Positions 25,157 to 32,790 of a stretch of 41,014 nt of DNA are shown here, in pieces. Source of the stretch: JAYEJW01 sp034716535 (GTDB lineage: Bacteria; Pseudomonadota; Gammaproteobacteria; Chromatiales; Chromatiaceae); the NCBI GenBank assembly GCA_034716535.1, contig JAYEJW010000115.1, positions 1-41,014 of the forward strand, in the 5' to 3' direction. The stretch's first letter is position 1. Every line of letters starts with the position of its first letter. The notes beneath the pieces were generated by a model, which searched no databases, had not been told where the DNA came from, and saw nothing but the letters and a program-made list of their open reading frames with translations. The translations under genes were made by a program, and so were the position numbers.

Positions 25157-25193
25157 AGCCCAGCGCCTGACCGAACCGGCGCTCGGGCTTTTT
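25157..25193 (+). terminator. rho-independent terminator of the 55-aa peptide gene
   Basis: AGCCCAGCGCC (25157-25167) pairs with GGCGCT-C-GGGCT (25178-25189), an 11-bp stem with one bulged C, followed by TTTTTGTGT. It lies 20 bases after the peptide stop. Confidence 0.85.
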
Positions 25194-25349
25194 GTGTGTC
25201 GCGGCTTTTGCTCCACGGCGGGAGACCATCCCTACTCACTGAACCTGCTTTAATCCCGGCGAGGCTGCTGAACAAAAAAAGTGGGGGACAGGTGGATTCG
25301 AGACCTGCGTTCCTTCCCCCTCCTTGGGGAATTGCGCTAGTTCGGACGC
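25194..25349. other. non-coding stretch
   Basis: No gene is seen. A GGGGGA...TCCCCC hairpin (about 25283-25320) encloses CAGGT...ACCTG. I checked it as a possible tRNA remnant and could not support that. Confidence 0.4.
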
Positions 25350-25692
25350 CTAGGGCCTAATTTCACTCTGGACGCAGCTGACAGCGGCGCCTTGCACGGT
25401 CTCGGCGTCGACCTTCGAGCAGTTCTCCCAGCTACCGAGCGCCCAGGCTTCGACCTGGTAACGGACCACTGTCGCGGGCCGAATCGGATTCGTTGGGATG
25501 CAAAAGTTTGGGGGCGTTGATGAACTGGGGGCTTGAGTCGGTGTCCGGCGCCCTCGGCTCGCCCGGATAGACGCGGATGACACCTTCGCTCCCGCGCAAG
25601 AACAGCCGCTGAGCCTCACACCTGGGATCGGCGCCCAAGGTAGGTCCCGCGGCTTGGCCGGCGACAGGGTGCCTGCCGCTTACATTTGGCAA
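25350..25692 (-). pseudogene. probable frameshifted small gene of unknown function
   Basis: A minus-strand frame from the ATG at 25692 reads through CEAQRLFLRGSEGVIRVYPGEP and FINAPKLLHPNE. The adjacent frame then continues IRPATVVRYQVEAWALGSWENC and ends SCVQSEIRP at 25350. Joined by one frameshift near 25480 the two give a continuous product of about 110 aa with three cysteines. I recognise no family. The join is an inference; a sequencing error or two chance frames are possible. Confidence 0.3.
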
Positions 25693-25739
25693 CGGCGGGC
25701 ACTTTTCGGGGCGGGCTCCTGTTCGGAGAGCTGTTCCCT

Positions 25740-26564
25740 TTATTGAGCGACTTCGGACAACCGATGCGGTTCAGCCGGCAGTGATAGTCGTTTCGCGAGG
25801 CCGAAGCCCTCTTCCATCGTCTCCCCAGCCATGGCGGCGAGGAAAACCTGAACAGGCGCTGTGTCGCCCAAACTGTAGTCCAACTGACCCGACATCCGCT
25901 TTGCCCATACGCTAGCGACCATGTGTCGTTCTTTCTTCTCCCTATCCCCACTGGCTAGATGGTCAATATACGCGATTGTCTCGACATCATAGTCCGATCC
26001 GCCGAGCGCGATGTGGTGGGCCATCTGATACAGCGCTAAGAAGCGCAAGCTCCCTCCCATCGCCTCATGCACAATCGCTTGGAACTTCTCGTTCTTGCTC
26101 AATTCCTCTGTATCAACGAATCGGCAGTGTTTGGAACGCTCCTCAGCGAATGCCAAGGCACCCGGAGGCGTTATGGTGTTGTGAAACACCATCGGCAATA
26201 TCTCTTCCGAGTATTCTGCGAAGCAACCCTCTTGTCCGTACAGGACCTCCAATCCCATCGCGGTGCTTAGTTGCTCGAGCGTCCAGAATACACCCGTCGT
26301 AATATTGCTGATGGTTTCCTCGTCCAGCACGTGCACGCGTCCAAAGAGGGCCTCGTGCGGCCACACATTGAACCTGATATGCTCCAGCGCAGCGGCATTC
26401 TCCTGGTTCAAAGCGGTCCCGGCGCGCTGCTTGAGTTCCGCAACGGTGGTATCGAAGTCGTGCTTCAGGTGAAGGGCCTCATCCGCGGGACGCGACGCCT
26501 GCGCGTTCGAACCAACGAGCGCGACAAGCGCAGCCGCAATAACCGTAACCAGTATCGATCGCAT
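25740..26564 (-). CDS. exported protein of unknown function
   Basis: The 274-aa product has a clear signal peptide (MRSILVTVIAAALVALVGSNAQA, cleavage after AQA). The mature part is mostly helical and contains HEALFGRVHVLDEE, two cysteines (GQEGCFAEY and SKHCRFVDT), IVHEAMGGSLRF and YQMAHHIALGG. The several His and acidic residues could bind a metal, but no protease or redox signature is convincing. It stands alone on the minus strand, in a patch with broken genes, and is divergent from the dehydrogenase at 26670. Confidence 0.7.
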   Translation of the reverse strand: MRSILVTVIAAALVALVGSNAQASRPADEALHLKHDFDTTVAELKQRAGTALNQENAAALEHIRFNVWPHEALFGRVHVLDEETISNITTGVFWTLEQLSTAMGLEVLYGQEGCFAEYSEEILPMVFHNTITPPGALAFAEERSKHCRFVDTEELSKNEKFQAIVHEAMGGSLRFLALYQMAHHIALGGSDYDVETIAYIDHLASGDREKKERHMVASVWAKRMSGQLDYSLGDTAPVQVFLAAMAGETMEEGFGLAKRLSLPAEPHRLSEVAQ

Positions 26565-26669
26565 GGCTTTACCCTCATTCGTAGGGCAATATCATTTCTA
26601 CCTTATATTCTGGCCACCGACACGCCCCCATGTTGTGACGAGCTTCAAACTGCAGCGGAGACCTTAACC

Positions 26670-27596
26670 ATGTCCGAGCAAGTCGGGTTCATCGGACTCG
26701 GCATCATGGGCCGCCCCATGGCGCTGAATCTAAAACGCGCAGGGATTGAGCTTTTCGTCCACGCCCGACGTGCGGAATCCATGGAGTCGCTTACGGCCGA
26801 AGGCGCCGTCGCATGCGCGAGTCCAGCCGAAGTCGCTCGTCAGGCGGACGTGATATTCACCATGGTCTCGGACACTGCGGATGTGGCCCAGGTGATTCTC
26901 GGGGACAAAGGGGTCATTGCGGGCGTGCGCGCCGGCAGCGTCGTCGTGGACATGAGCACCATATCCCCCTCTGCCACCCGCACCATGGCAGAGCGCTTGC
27001 GGGAGAACGCGGCGGAGATGCTCGACGCACCGGTCTCCGGCGGGGAGCAGGGTGCCGTGGAAGGAGCCCTGTCGATCATGGTTGGCGGCTCCGAAGCGGC
27101 CTTCGAGCGTGTGCTGCCGCTGTTGGAGGTCATGGGCGGAAACATCGTGCACATGGGTCCAAGCGGGGCGGGCCAGGTCACCAAGGCCTGCAATCAGGTG
27201 GTAATCACTCAGACCATGGCCGGAGTCGGCGAGGCCCTGATTCTGGCCAGGGCGTCGGGAGTAGACCCTTCACGGGTTCGGGCAGCGCTGCTCGGCGGTT
27301 TCGCCAATAGCCGCGTGCTGGAGCTGCACGGTCAGCGCATGATCGACCGCAACTTCACACCCGGTTTCAAGGCCCGTCTCCACCAAAAGGACATGCGCAT
27401 CGTCCTGGAAGCCGCCCACGAGCTGGGAATCGCCTTACCGGGCGCCGCGCTGACGGCCCAGTACCTCAACGCATTAATGGGCCGCGGTCTCGGCGAGCAG
27501 GACTCCTCGGCCATCTACCGGGTACAGGAGGATGCCTGCTTTCCGGAGCCGAAAGAAACCTGGCGACCGCCACATTCCAGGAACGCACCCAGATAG
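26670..27596 (+). CDS. 3-hydroxyisobutyrate/tartronate semialdehyde reductase-like dehydrogenase, 3' end run-on
   Basis: The 308-aa product is a beta-hydroxyacid dehydrogenase. Features are the NAD(P) loop GFIGLGIMGRPMALNL at residues 6-21, the substrate loop DAPVSGGEQGAVEGAL near 120, and the catalytic region GAGQVTKACNQ with the conserved Lys. The family C-terminus normally ends shortly after a segment like SSAIYR; here it runs on with about 24 unrelated residues (VQEDACFPEP...). These overlap, in antisense, a patatin/Omp85 remnant. The catalytic core is complete, so activity is likely retained. The exact substrate is not decidable. Confidence 0.88.
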   Translation: MSEQVGFIGLGIMGRPMALNLKRAGIELFVHARRAESMESLTAEGAVACASPAEVARQADVIFTMVSDTADVAQVILGDKGVIAGVRAGSVVVDMSTISPSATRTMAERLRENAAEMLDAPVSGGEQGAVEGALSIMVGGSEAAFERVLPLLEVMGGNIVHMGPSGAGQVTKACNQVVITQTMAGVGEALILARASGVDPSRVRAALLGGFANSRVLELHGQRMIDRNFTPGFKARLHQKDMRIVLEAAHELGIALPGAALTAQYLNALMGRGLGEQDSSAIYRVQEDACFPEPKETWRPPHSRNAPR

Positions 27597-27790
27597 GTGT
27601 CGACCAGCTTGGTTCCGAGCTTGCGCAGATAACCGAGGCGCACGAGCCCCTCACGTTGCCCGGCGAGCTGATTCCGATTGAACGCCGAGACGCGCTGAAA
27701 GCTGTTCTGGTCGTAGATGGGGGCAATGTCAGCGTCCAGCTTATCCGTATCCAGGGGGATCCCCGGCTTGATCTCGAGCCGGACAACCAT
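27515..27790 (-). pseudogene. patatin-like/Omp85 outer-membrane protein remnant
   Basis: The 91-residue frame begins with a POTRA-like piece (GIPLDTDKLDADIAPIYDQN, then SFQRVSAF) and jumps directly to a barrel-like piece (RNQLAGQREGLVRLGYLRKL, then YLGAFLECG). Both resemble separate parts of the C-terminal half of patatin-like surface proteins. The N-terminal lipase domain is absent and the middle is deleted. The 3' end is cut at the junction with the dehydrogenase gene. It is non-functional. Confidence 0.5.
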
Positions 27791-27796
27791 CGGAAA

Positions 27797-27958
27797 CTCC
27801 CGCCGGAAACGTCGCCGAAGCCCAGAGTCGTGCGGGCAATCAGGTTGAATGGGACAGCTACTTGGCCATATCGAAGGAACCGGAGAACGCGCTTTTCCGG
27901 TTCCGTGCTAAAGAGCACCAACGATGGCTTTTTCGGGACGCCTTGCTGGAACCGCCCG
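27797..27958. other. short stretch without a supported gene
   Basis: This may hold further degraded sequence of the patatin-like gene. No frame here shows a recognisable domain. Confidence 0.35.
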
Positions 27959-28273
27959 TCAGTATGAGACTTCGTCAGCAACCCCATTGATGACGGACAC
28001 TCGGGCCAGTCCGGCTCCGCCCAGCGGGCAGCTATAGGTCCCGACGGTGATGGTTCTTAAGGTTTCGGTACCGTCCGGACCCGCGCCGGATACGACCGAA
28101 GCACCGCCCGCGTTTGCGGCCACGCAACCGCACTGAACCAGTTCATCCGTTGTCATGCCTTTCCTCAGCTCGCACCCGGGTTCGGGATGCCCGGTCCCGG
28201 ATCCCGATTGGCAGCCGACGGTCAGCGCGCACACCAGGAAGGAGCCCATCGCCGCATTTCTCTTGCCGATCAC
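27959..28273 (-). CDS. small exported protein, possible lipoprotein
   Basis: The 104-aa product starts MIGKRNAAMGSFLVCALTVGCQSG, a basic, hydrophobic leader ending in a weak lipobox (TVGC). The mature part has CELRKGMTTDELVQCGCVAANAGG and TVGTYSCPLGG, so four further cysteines. The GMTTDELV.CGC stretch is reminiscent of SmpA/OmlA-like lipoproteins (G.t.dev....G) but is too short to be sure. It follows the next lipoprotein gene by 6 bases, so they are co-transcribed. Confidence 0.65.
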   Translation of the reverse strand: MIGKRNAAMGSFLVCALTVGCQSGSGTGHPEPGCELRKGMTTDELVQCGCVAANAGGASVVSGAGPDGTETLRTITVGTYSCPLGGAGLARVSVINGVADEVSY

Positions 28274-28279
28274 GCCCGA

Positions 28280-28639
28280 TCACCCCAGCAGCTTTGAAAA
28301 GATGCATTCCAACGCCGGCTTGTTCGCATCGGTGGGATAAAAGGCGTTGATGTCGCTGGCGTACTGCTTCCTCGAAATCCTTCCGAAATACAGCTTGGTC
28401 GTGATATCGATGAAGTAGTCGTCATCCCCTTCCTGGATGAGATAATTCAGCGGGTTGGTCCCGATGGAGTAGTCGGCGCATTCTTTGCCGATGCGCGTCA
28501 GGAATGCGTCCGCCTCCGGATTTTCCACCAGTGGGTCAGGGGCCATCAGATTGCCGCCGCAGCCCGACAACCCCAGAGCAAGGCCAGCGGCAAAGACGCA
28601 AAGCTGAACCGGCCTGCCTGCGCGTTCTTGCCGTGACAT
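28280..28639 (-). CDS. small lipoprotein of unknown function
   Basis: This 119-aa protein has a lipoprotein signal: MSRQERAGRPVQLCVFAAGL then LALGLSGCGGN, with lipobox LSGC. The mature part contains ADAFLTRIGKECADYSIG and YFIDITTKLYFGRISRKQYA, with three cysteines counting the lipidated one. ATG at 28639 has GGAGA 9 bases upstream; the longer frame to 28831 lacks a signal at its own start. I recognise no family. It pairs with the downstream small exported protein. Confidence 0.75.
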   Translation of the reverse strand: MSRQERAGRPVQLCVFAAGLALGLSGCGGNLMAPDPLVENPEADAFLTRIGKECADYSIGTNPLNYLIQEGDDDYFIDITTKLYFGRISRKQYASDINAFYPTDANKPALECIFSKLLG

Positions 28640-28838
28640 AGCGACGAGATCTCCGGTCAGATCGGAAACGGGAGGTGAGAAAAGGGGACGCAATGCAGCG
28701 ACTGCCCAAACAAAGCTTGGTTCATCGACGCGCACCCTGGGCCGGTTGCCGATGCAATCGTGCTTCGGCTTGATGGACCGCCCGGAGCCGCACTGACGCA
28801 GAGCTCTTCGCTTCGAAAAGCGGCGCGTCACCGGCTCG

Positions 28839-29024
28839 TTATTTCCCTTCGACCTCAGCCAGCGACTCCTTCAGCGCCTGAAAGATCAGATTTCGGGCAG
28901 CCTGCTCGTCCAGATCAGGGACCTCCCACCCCATGATCCGGGAATACTTGTTAACGAGATGTTCGATGTCGTCAGAGATCTCCCGGCGATAACGAGAAAT
29001 TTCGATTCTTTCAATATCGGACAT
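28839..29024 (-). CDS. 61-aa acidic conserved-looking protein
   Basis: The product starts MSDIERIEISRYRREISDDI and continues EHLVNKYSRIMGWEVPDLDE, then AARNLIFQALKESLAEVEGK. It is entirely helical, charged and soluble. The ATG at 29024 is preceded by GGAGAG at a good distance, while the longer frame upstream has no ribosome binding site. No domain is recognised. Confidence 0.65.
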   Translation of the reverse strand: MSDIERIEISRYRREISDDIEHLVNKYSRIMGWEVPDLDEQAARNLIFQALKESLAEVEGK

Positions 29025-29138
29025 GCCATCTCTCCAGATTGTTTTTGGCCGCGATCCGATTGGCGGGTCTCGGCGCAAGCCTAGGCGATCTTCGGTCGAT
29101 CGTCCAACTTTCAGTCCTGCATTCGTTCGAGTTGAGCT

Positions 29139-30065
29139 TCACATGGGCTGCATCAGCAAATGTGCCGCCGCGGAGGGCAGAATGAAAGGCAGCCGGCGGT
29201 ACAGCACCTCGAAGCGGACCCGCTTCGGGCTCCCTTCCAGGGGCTCACCATCCAGGTTGATGAAACCCAATCCCTCCTCCAGCTCTTCGACTTCCAGCCA
29301 GGACTCCCTCCGGTAGATGATGTGCCTGTTCTCCGGCGCACCGGGATCGCGCAGCTCCTCGATCGCGCCCTCGATGTCCGCAAGCGCCGTTTCGCGAACC
29401 AGGAGAACGTCCAGCAACCCATCGTCCAGCAAGGCCGCCGGCGCCACCTGAAACCCGCCACCGGCCTGACGGCCGTTACCGACCGCTCCCACAATGGCGG
29501 CTTCCGAGAATTCGCCTTCCGCGGTCCTGAACCTGATGGGCTTGAGCTGTGGTCTGTTCAAGACCTCGATCAAGCCCGTCAGGGCATAGGCTGCCCCTCC
29601 AAGTGCCCGCTTGAGCTCCGGAGGCGTCGCCGCGGTGACGTGGGCGCCGAAGCCGCCGGAGGCGACGTTCACGAAGTAACGATCATTGGCCTTCGCCACA
29701 TCGATGTGAACCGCCCGGCCCTCTGCAGCCAGTAACAGGGCCTCCCGTGGATCTGTAGGTACACCGCAACCGCGGGCGAAATCATTGGCGGTACCGAGAG
29801 GAAGAACCGCGACAGCCGGCAACGGACCCTCCCCCCCCGCAAGTAGACCGTTGACGACTTCGTTCAGCGTACCGTCGCCGCCACCCGCAACAATCAGGTC
29901 CAGGCCTTCTTTCCGAGCCTCTTCGGCAAAACGGGCCGCATCACCGGACTCCCAGGTTACGGAGACTTCGACGACGTGTCCCATGCGACGGACCTGCGCA
30001 ACGGCTTCTCGTACCAGGGGCTCGCTCGCCACCTTCCCGTTCAAAATCAACCGCAGCACTCGCAT
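29139..30065 (-). CDS. YegS/DAGK-type lipid kinase
   Basis: This 308-aa protein belongs to the diacylglycerol kinase catalytic family, which phosphorylates lipid hydroxyls with ATP at the membrane. The nucleotide motif GGGDGTLNEVVNG lies at about residues 64-76, PLGTANDFARG near 92, and NVASGGFGAHV near 137. C-terminal beta-sandwich residues include NLDGEPLEG. The length is that of YegS (about 300). ATG at 30065 begins the family-typical MRVLRLILNGK; the frame continues upstream without homology. Confidence 0.92.
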   Translation of the reverse strand: MRVLRLILNGKVASEPLVREAVAQVRRMGHVVEVSVTWESGDAARFAEEARKEGLDLIVAGGGDGTLNEVVNGLLAGGEGPLPAVAVLPLGTANDFARGCGVPTDPREALLLAAEGRAVHIDVAKANDRYFVNVASGGFGAHVTAATPPELKRALGGAAYALTGLIEVLNRPQLKPIRFRTAEGEFSEAAIVGAVGNGRQAGGGFQVAPAALLDDGLLDVLLVRETALADIEGAIEELRDPGAPENRHIIYRRESWLEVEELEEGLGFINLDGEPLEGSPKRVRFEVLYRRLPFILPSAAAHLLMQPM

Positions 30066-30453
30066 GGATCGTCTCCCTAAGAAAGCGCCGATCAAATCAG
30101 CGCTTCTCGCGGCACAGGGATGTACCGCCAGTTTCAGGCGCGTAAGCGACTGAACTTGTGGCCATCCTAGCAGATGGCGGAACCCTCCTGCGGCCGACAT
30201 CCCTCCGAGAGGCGAATGGTCATTGTGACCTTCAGATAAGCAGGATCCTCTCACCGATGGCGGACGACAGCCGGGGCCAACGTTGGTTTCCTTACCGTTT
30301 CTTAATCCCCAGGCAAGCGTTCCGTAAGACAGCGGTCCCTATAACCAATGCTGTGTGAAGGTCGAGGAGCTCCGACGCCCTGACCGAGCGCCGGGAATCG
30401 ACCCCCGATCAAACCCTGTACTCGACAATCGATGAGCTGGAAGGAGTAAGCCG
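30066..30453. other. 388-bp divergent intergenic region
   Basis: This region separates the lipid kinase (minus) from the DegQ-type gene (plus). No gene is seen. The main content is the OmpR-type direct repeat with a -10-like box at 30296-30345. A clean Shine-Dalgarno (GGAAGGAG) precedes the protease ATG. Confidence 0.5.
30296..30345 (+). promoter_or_regulatory. direct repeat and -10 box upstream of the DegQ-type gene
   Basis: CGTTTCTTAA (30296-30305) and CGTTCCGTAA (30318-30327) are direct repeats 22 bp apart, two helical turns. TATAAC (30340-30345) follows 12 bases later. Repeats on one DNA face overlapping the -35 region are the usual layout for OmpR-family activators, and an OmpR-type regulator is encoded downstream of the protease. 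Confidence 0.4.
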
Positions 30454-32013
30454 ATGCGCACGAACGACAACCCCTCGCTCGCCACGAGAGGAGGCATCAT
30501 GCCGCTGAATGCATCCAAAGTGTTTGCCAGGAGCGCGATCGCCGGTGCACTGGTCCTCGCGATCGCAGGTACCCAACTGGCCACAAGCACCGACGCGACC
30601 GCCACACTCGCGTTATCGCAGCCGGTTTCAGAGGCGGGCATCGCCGGCCCGCCAAGCTTCGCCGAGGTCGCCGCCCGGGTGACCCCCGCGGTCGTCAATG
30701 TTGCCGTCGTTCAGGAGGGCGGCGCAGAATCCGCATCCGCGCAGATCGAGATTCCGCAGCTCCCGGATGGATCCCCGTTCGGGGAGTTCTTTCGCCGGTT
30801 CTTCGACGAGAAGTCCCTGAGTCCCAAGGGCTTCGATATCCCCAGGCGGGCAAAGGGACAGGGATCGGGCTTTATCATCGACCCAGACGGCCACATCGTC
30901 ACGAACAACCACGTGGTGGAGAAGGCGAGCGAGGTCCAGGTGATACTGAACGACGGCTCCCGCTACCAGGCCGAGATCAAGGGCCGAGATCCGAAGACCG
31001 ATCTGGCCCTCTTGAAGATCGACGCCGACAAACCACTGCCCTACGTGACATTCGGCAGCTCCGAAACCGCACGGGTCGGCGACTGGGTGCTGGCCGTCGG
31101 CAATCCGTTCGGCCTCGGCGGCTCGGTAAGCGCGGGAATCATCTCCGCTCGCGGAAGGGACATCAACTCCGGCCCCTACGATGACTATCTGCAGATCGAC
31201 GCCCCCATCAACCGCGGCAACTCCGGCGGCCCCCTGTTCGACGCGGGCGGGCGCGTCATCGGCATAAACGCGGCCATCTATTCGCCGAGCGGTGGCAACG
31301 TCGGCATCGGTTTCGCAATCCCCGCCTCCACAGCAGCATCCGTGATCGCGCAGCTGCGCAAGCATGGGCGGATCGAGCGGGGCTGGCTCGGCGTCCAGAT
31401 CCAGTCGGTCACGGAAGATGTCGCCGAAAGCCTGGGACTGGAGTCGCCGCAAGGCGCCCTGGTCGCCAGCGTCGTGCCAGACAGCCCAGCCGCCAAAGCC
31501 GGTCTGCAGCCGGGTGACGTCATCCTCACGGTGGACGGCACAGCCGTCGAGGAGCTCAAGACCCTGCCACGGCTGATCGCCGATACGACAGCCGGCGCCG
31601 AGCTCGGAATCGAGATCCATCGGAATGGGTCGATGAAGAAGCTGTCCGTGGTCATCGGCCAAATGCCGACCCAAGAGAAGATCGCGGCGACGCCGCAAGA
31701 GCAGTCGCACGACTCCGGCCCACGCCTCGGCCTCTACCTGGCCCCGCTGACACCCGAGGCACGGGAGGCGCATGGAGTCGACGAGAGGGCGCAGGGAGTG
31801 CTGGTCGCCGAGGTCGAGGACGGCAGCCCCGCCCAAAAGGCCGGGATCAAGCCCGGGAGCCTTATCTCTATGGTTGGCCAACAGGTGGTCGGCGCCCCTG
31901 AAGATGTCGTAACCCGAGTGCGCGAAGCCATAGACGGCGACCGGTCAACCGTGCTCCTGCTGATCGAGCAGGATGGAGAGAAGCGCTTCGTCACCGTTCG
32001 CTTCGCCGCCTAA
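30454..32013 (+). CDS. DegP/DegQ-family periplasmic serine protease
   Basis: This 519-aa envelope protease/chaperone has an N-terminal hydrophobic signal (about 22-50). The protease domain carries the triad His153 (TNNHVV), Asp183 (TDLALLKI) and Ser257 (GNSGGPL). Two PDZ domains follow: first near 310-395 (RGWLGVQIQ), second near 425-510 with the ligand segment LGLYLAPL. Length is slightly over DegQ because of a longer leader. GGAAGGAG lies before the ATG at 30454. It degrades misfolded periplasmic proteins and sits upstream of a two-component pair, suggesting regulation by envelope stress. Confidence 0.94.
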   Translation: MRTNDNPSLATRGGIMPLNASKVFARSAIAGALVLAIAGTQLATSTDATATLALSQPVSEAGIAGPPSFAEVAARVTPAVVNVAVVQEGGAESASAQIEIPQLPDGSPFGEFFRRFFDEKSLSPKGFDIPRRAKGQGSGFIIDPDGHIVTNNHVVEKASEVQVILNDGSRYQAEIKGRDPKTDLALLKIDADKPLPYVTFGSSETARVGDWVLAVGNPFGLGGSVSAGIISARGRDINSGPYDDYLQIDAPINRGNSGGPLFDAGGRVIGINAAIYSPSGGNVGIGFAIPASTAASVIAQLRKHGRIERGWLGVQIQSVTEDVAESLGLESPQGALVASVVPDSPAAKAGLQPGDVILTVDGTAVEELKTLPRLIADTTAGAELGIEIHRNGSMKKLSVVIGQMPTQEKIAATPQEQSHDSGPRLGLYLAPLTPEAREAHGVDERAQGVLVAEVEDGSPAQKAGIKPGSLISMVGQQVVGAPEDVVTRVREAIDGDRSTVLLLIEQDGEKRFVTVRFAA

Positions 32014-32030
32014 GCGAGGAAAGACACGCC

Positions 32031-32066
32031 GACGCGCCCCACGTCTCCGGGGGACGGCGGCGCGTC
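32031..32066 (+). terminator. hairpin between protease and response regulator
   Basis: GACGCGCC (32031-32038) pairs with GGCGCGTC (32059-32066), and inside it CGTC pairs with GACG. There is no T-run, so this may attenuate rather than end transcription into the downstream regulator genes. Confidence 0.4.
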
Positions 32067-32112
32067 CGGCTGTTAAGCTCTAGCCCCAGGTTCCTTGGCG
32101 GCGTCTCCGCAA

Positions 32113-32790
32113 ATGCGTGTTCTCCTCATCGAGGATGACCAACAGGTCGTGTCCTATCTGCTCAAGGCCCTGCGTGAGGTGGGTGCCGTCGCCGACCACG
32201 CCGCAGACGGCAAGGAAGGCCTGTTCCTGGCCGCCGGCGAGCCCTATGACGCCCTGATCGTAGACCGCATGCTGCCCAAGCTCGACGGCCTGGCAATCAT
32301 CCGCACCCTGCGGGCGTCCGGCAACGAAACCCCGGTCCTGATCTTGAGCGCATTGGGCGAGGTGGACGACCGGGTCGAGGGGCTGCGGGCCGGCGGCGAC
32401 GATTATCTGGTCAAGCCCTTCGCCTTCTCGGAGCTCCATGCCCGCCTGGAGGCCCTATTGCGCCGGGGTTCCGTCTCATCTCCAGAGACCAGGCTGCACA
32501 TCGCGGACCTGGAGATGGACCTGCTCACCCGCAGGGTGACCCGCGGCGGACAAGAGATCCAGCTGCAGCCCCGAGAGTTCCGACTGCTGGAATTCCTGAT
32601 GCGCCACGCAGGCCAGGTGGTTACCCGCACCATGCTGTTGGAGAACGTGTGGGACTATCACTTCGACCCCCAGACGAATGTGATCGACGTGCACATCAGC
32701 CGCCTGCGTGCAAAGATCGACAAGGACTTCGATAGCCCCCTGCTGCACACCGTGCGGGGCGCCGGGTACGTCCTGCGTGACCAAGACTAA
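32113..32790 (+). CDS. OmpR/PhoB-family response regulator
   Basis: This 225-aa protein has a receiver domain (MRVLLIEDDQQVVSYLL, acceptor Asp in ALIVDRMLPKLDG, Lys in LVKPFAF) and a winged-helix output domain (about 130-222) with LQPREFRLLEFLM and NVIDVHISRLRAKID, then GAGYVLRD. The chosen ATG begins the conserved start; a TTG six codons upstream is possible. It overlaps the kinase gene by 14 bases. Cpx- or Rst-like, but the signal cannot be read from the sequence. Confidence 0.92.
   Translation: MRVLLIEDDQQVVSYLLKALREVGAVADHAADGKEGLFLAAGEPYDALIVDRMLPKLDGLAIIRTLRASGNETPVLILSALGEVDDRVEGLRAGGDDYLVKPFAFSELHARLEALLRRGSVSSPETRLHIADLEMDLLTRRVTRGGQEIQLQPREFRLLEFLMRHAGQVVTRTMLLENVWDYHFDPQTNVIDVHISRLRAKIDKDFDSPLLHTVRGAGYVLRDQD

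Noticed and set aside
25283..25320. Possible tRNA 3' remnant (GGATTCGAGACC within a T-arm-like stem)
   Set aside because: The loop is 9 bases instead of 7, and no D-arm, anticodon arm or acceptor 5' side can be drawn.
30400..30430. Sigma-E promoter for the DegQ-type gene (GGAATC ... TCAAA)
   Set aside because: The two elements are only about 10 bp apart, whereas sigma-E needs about 16.
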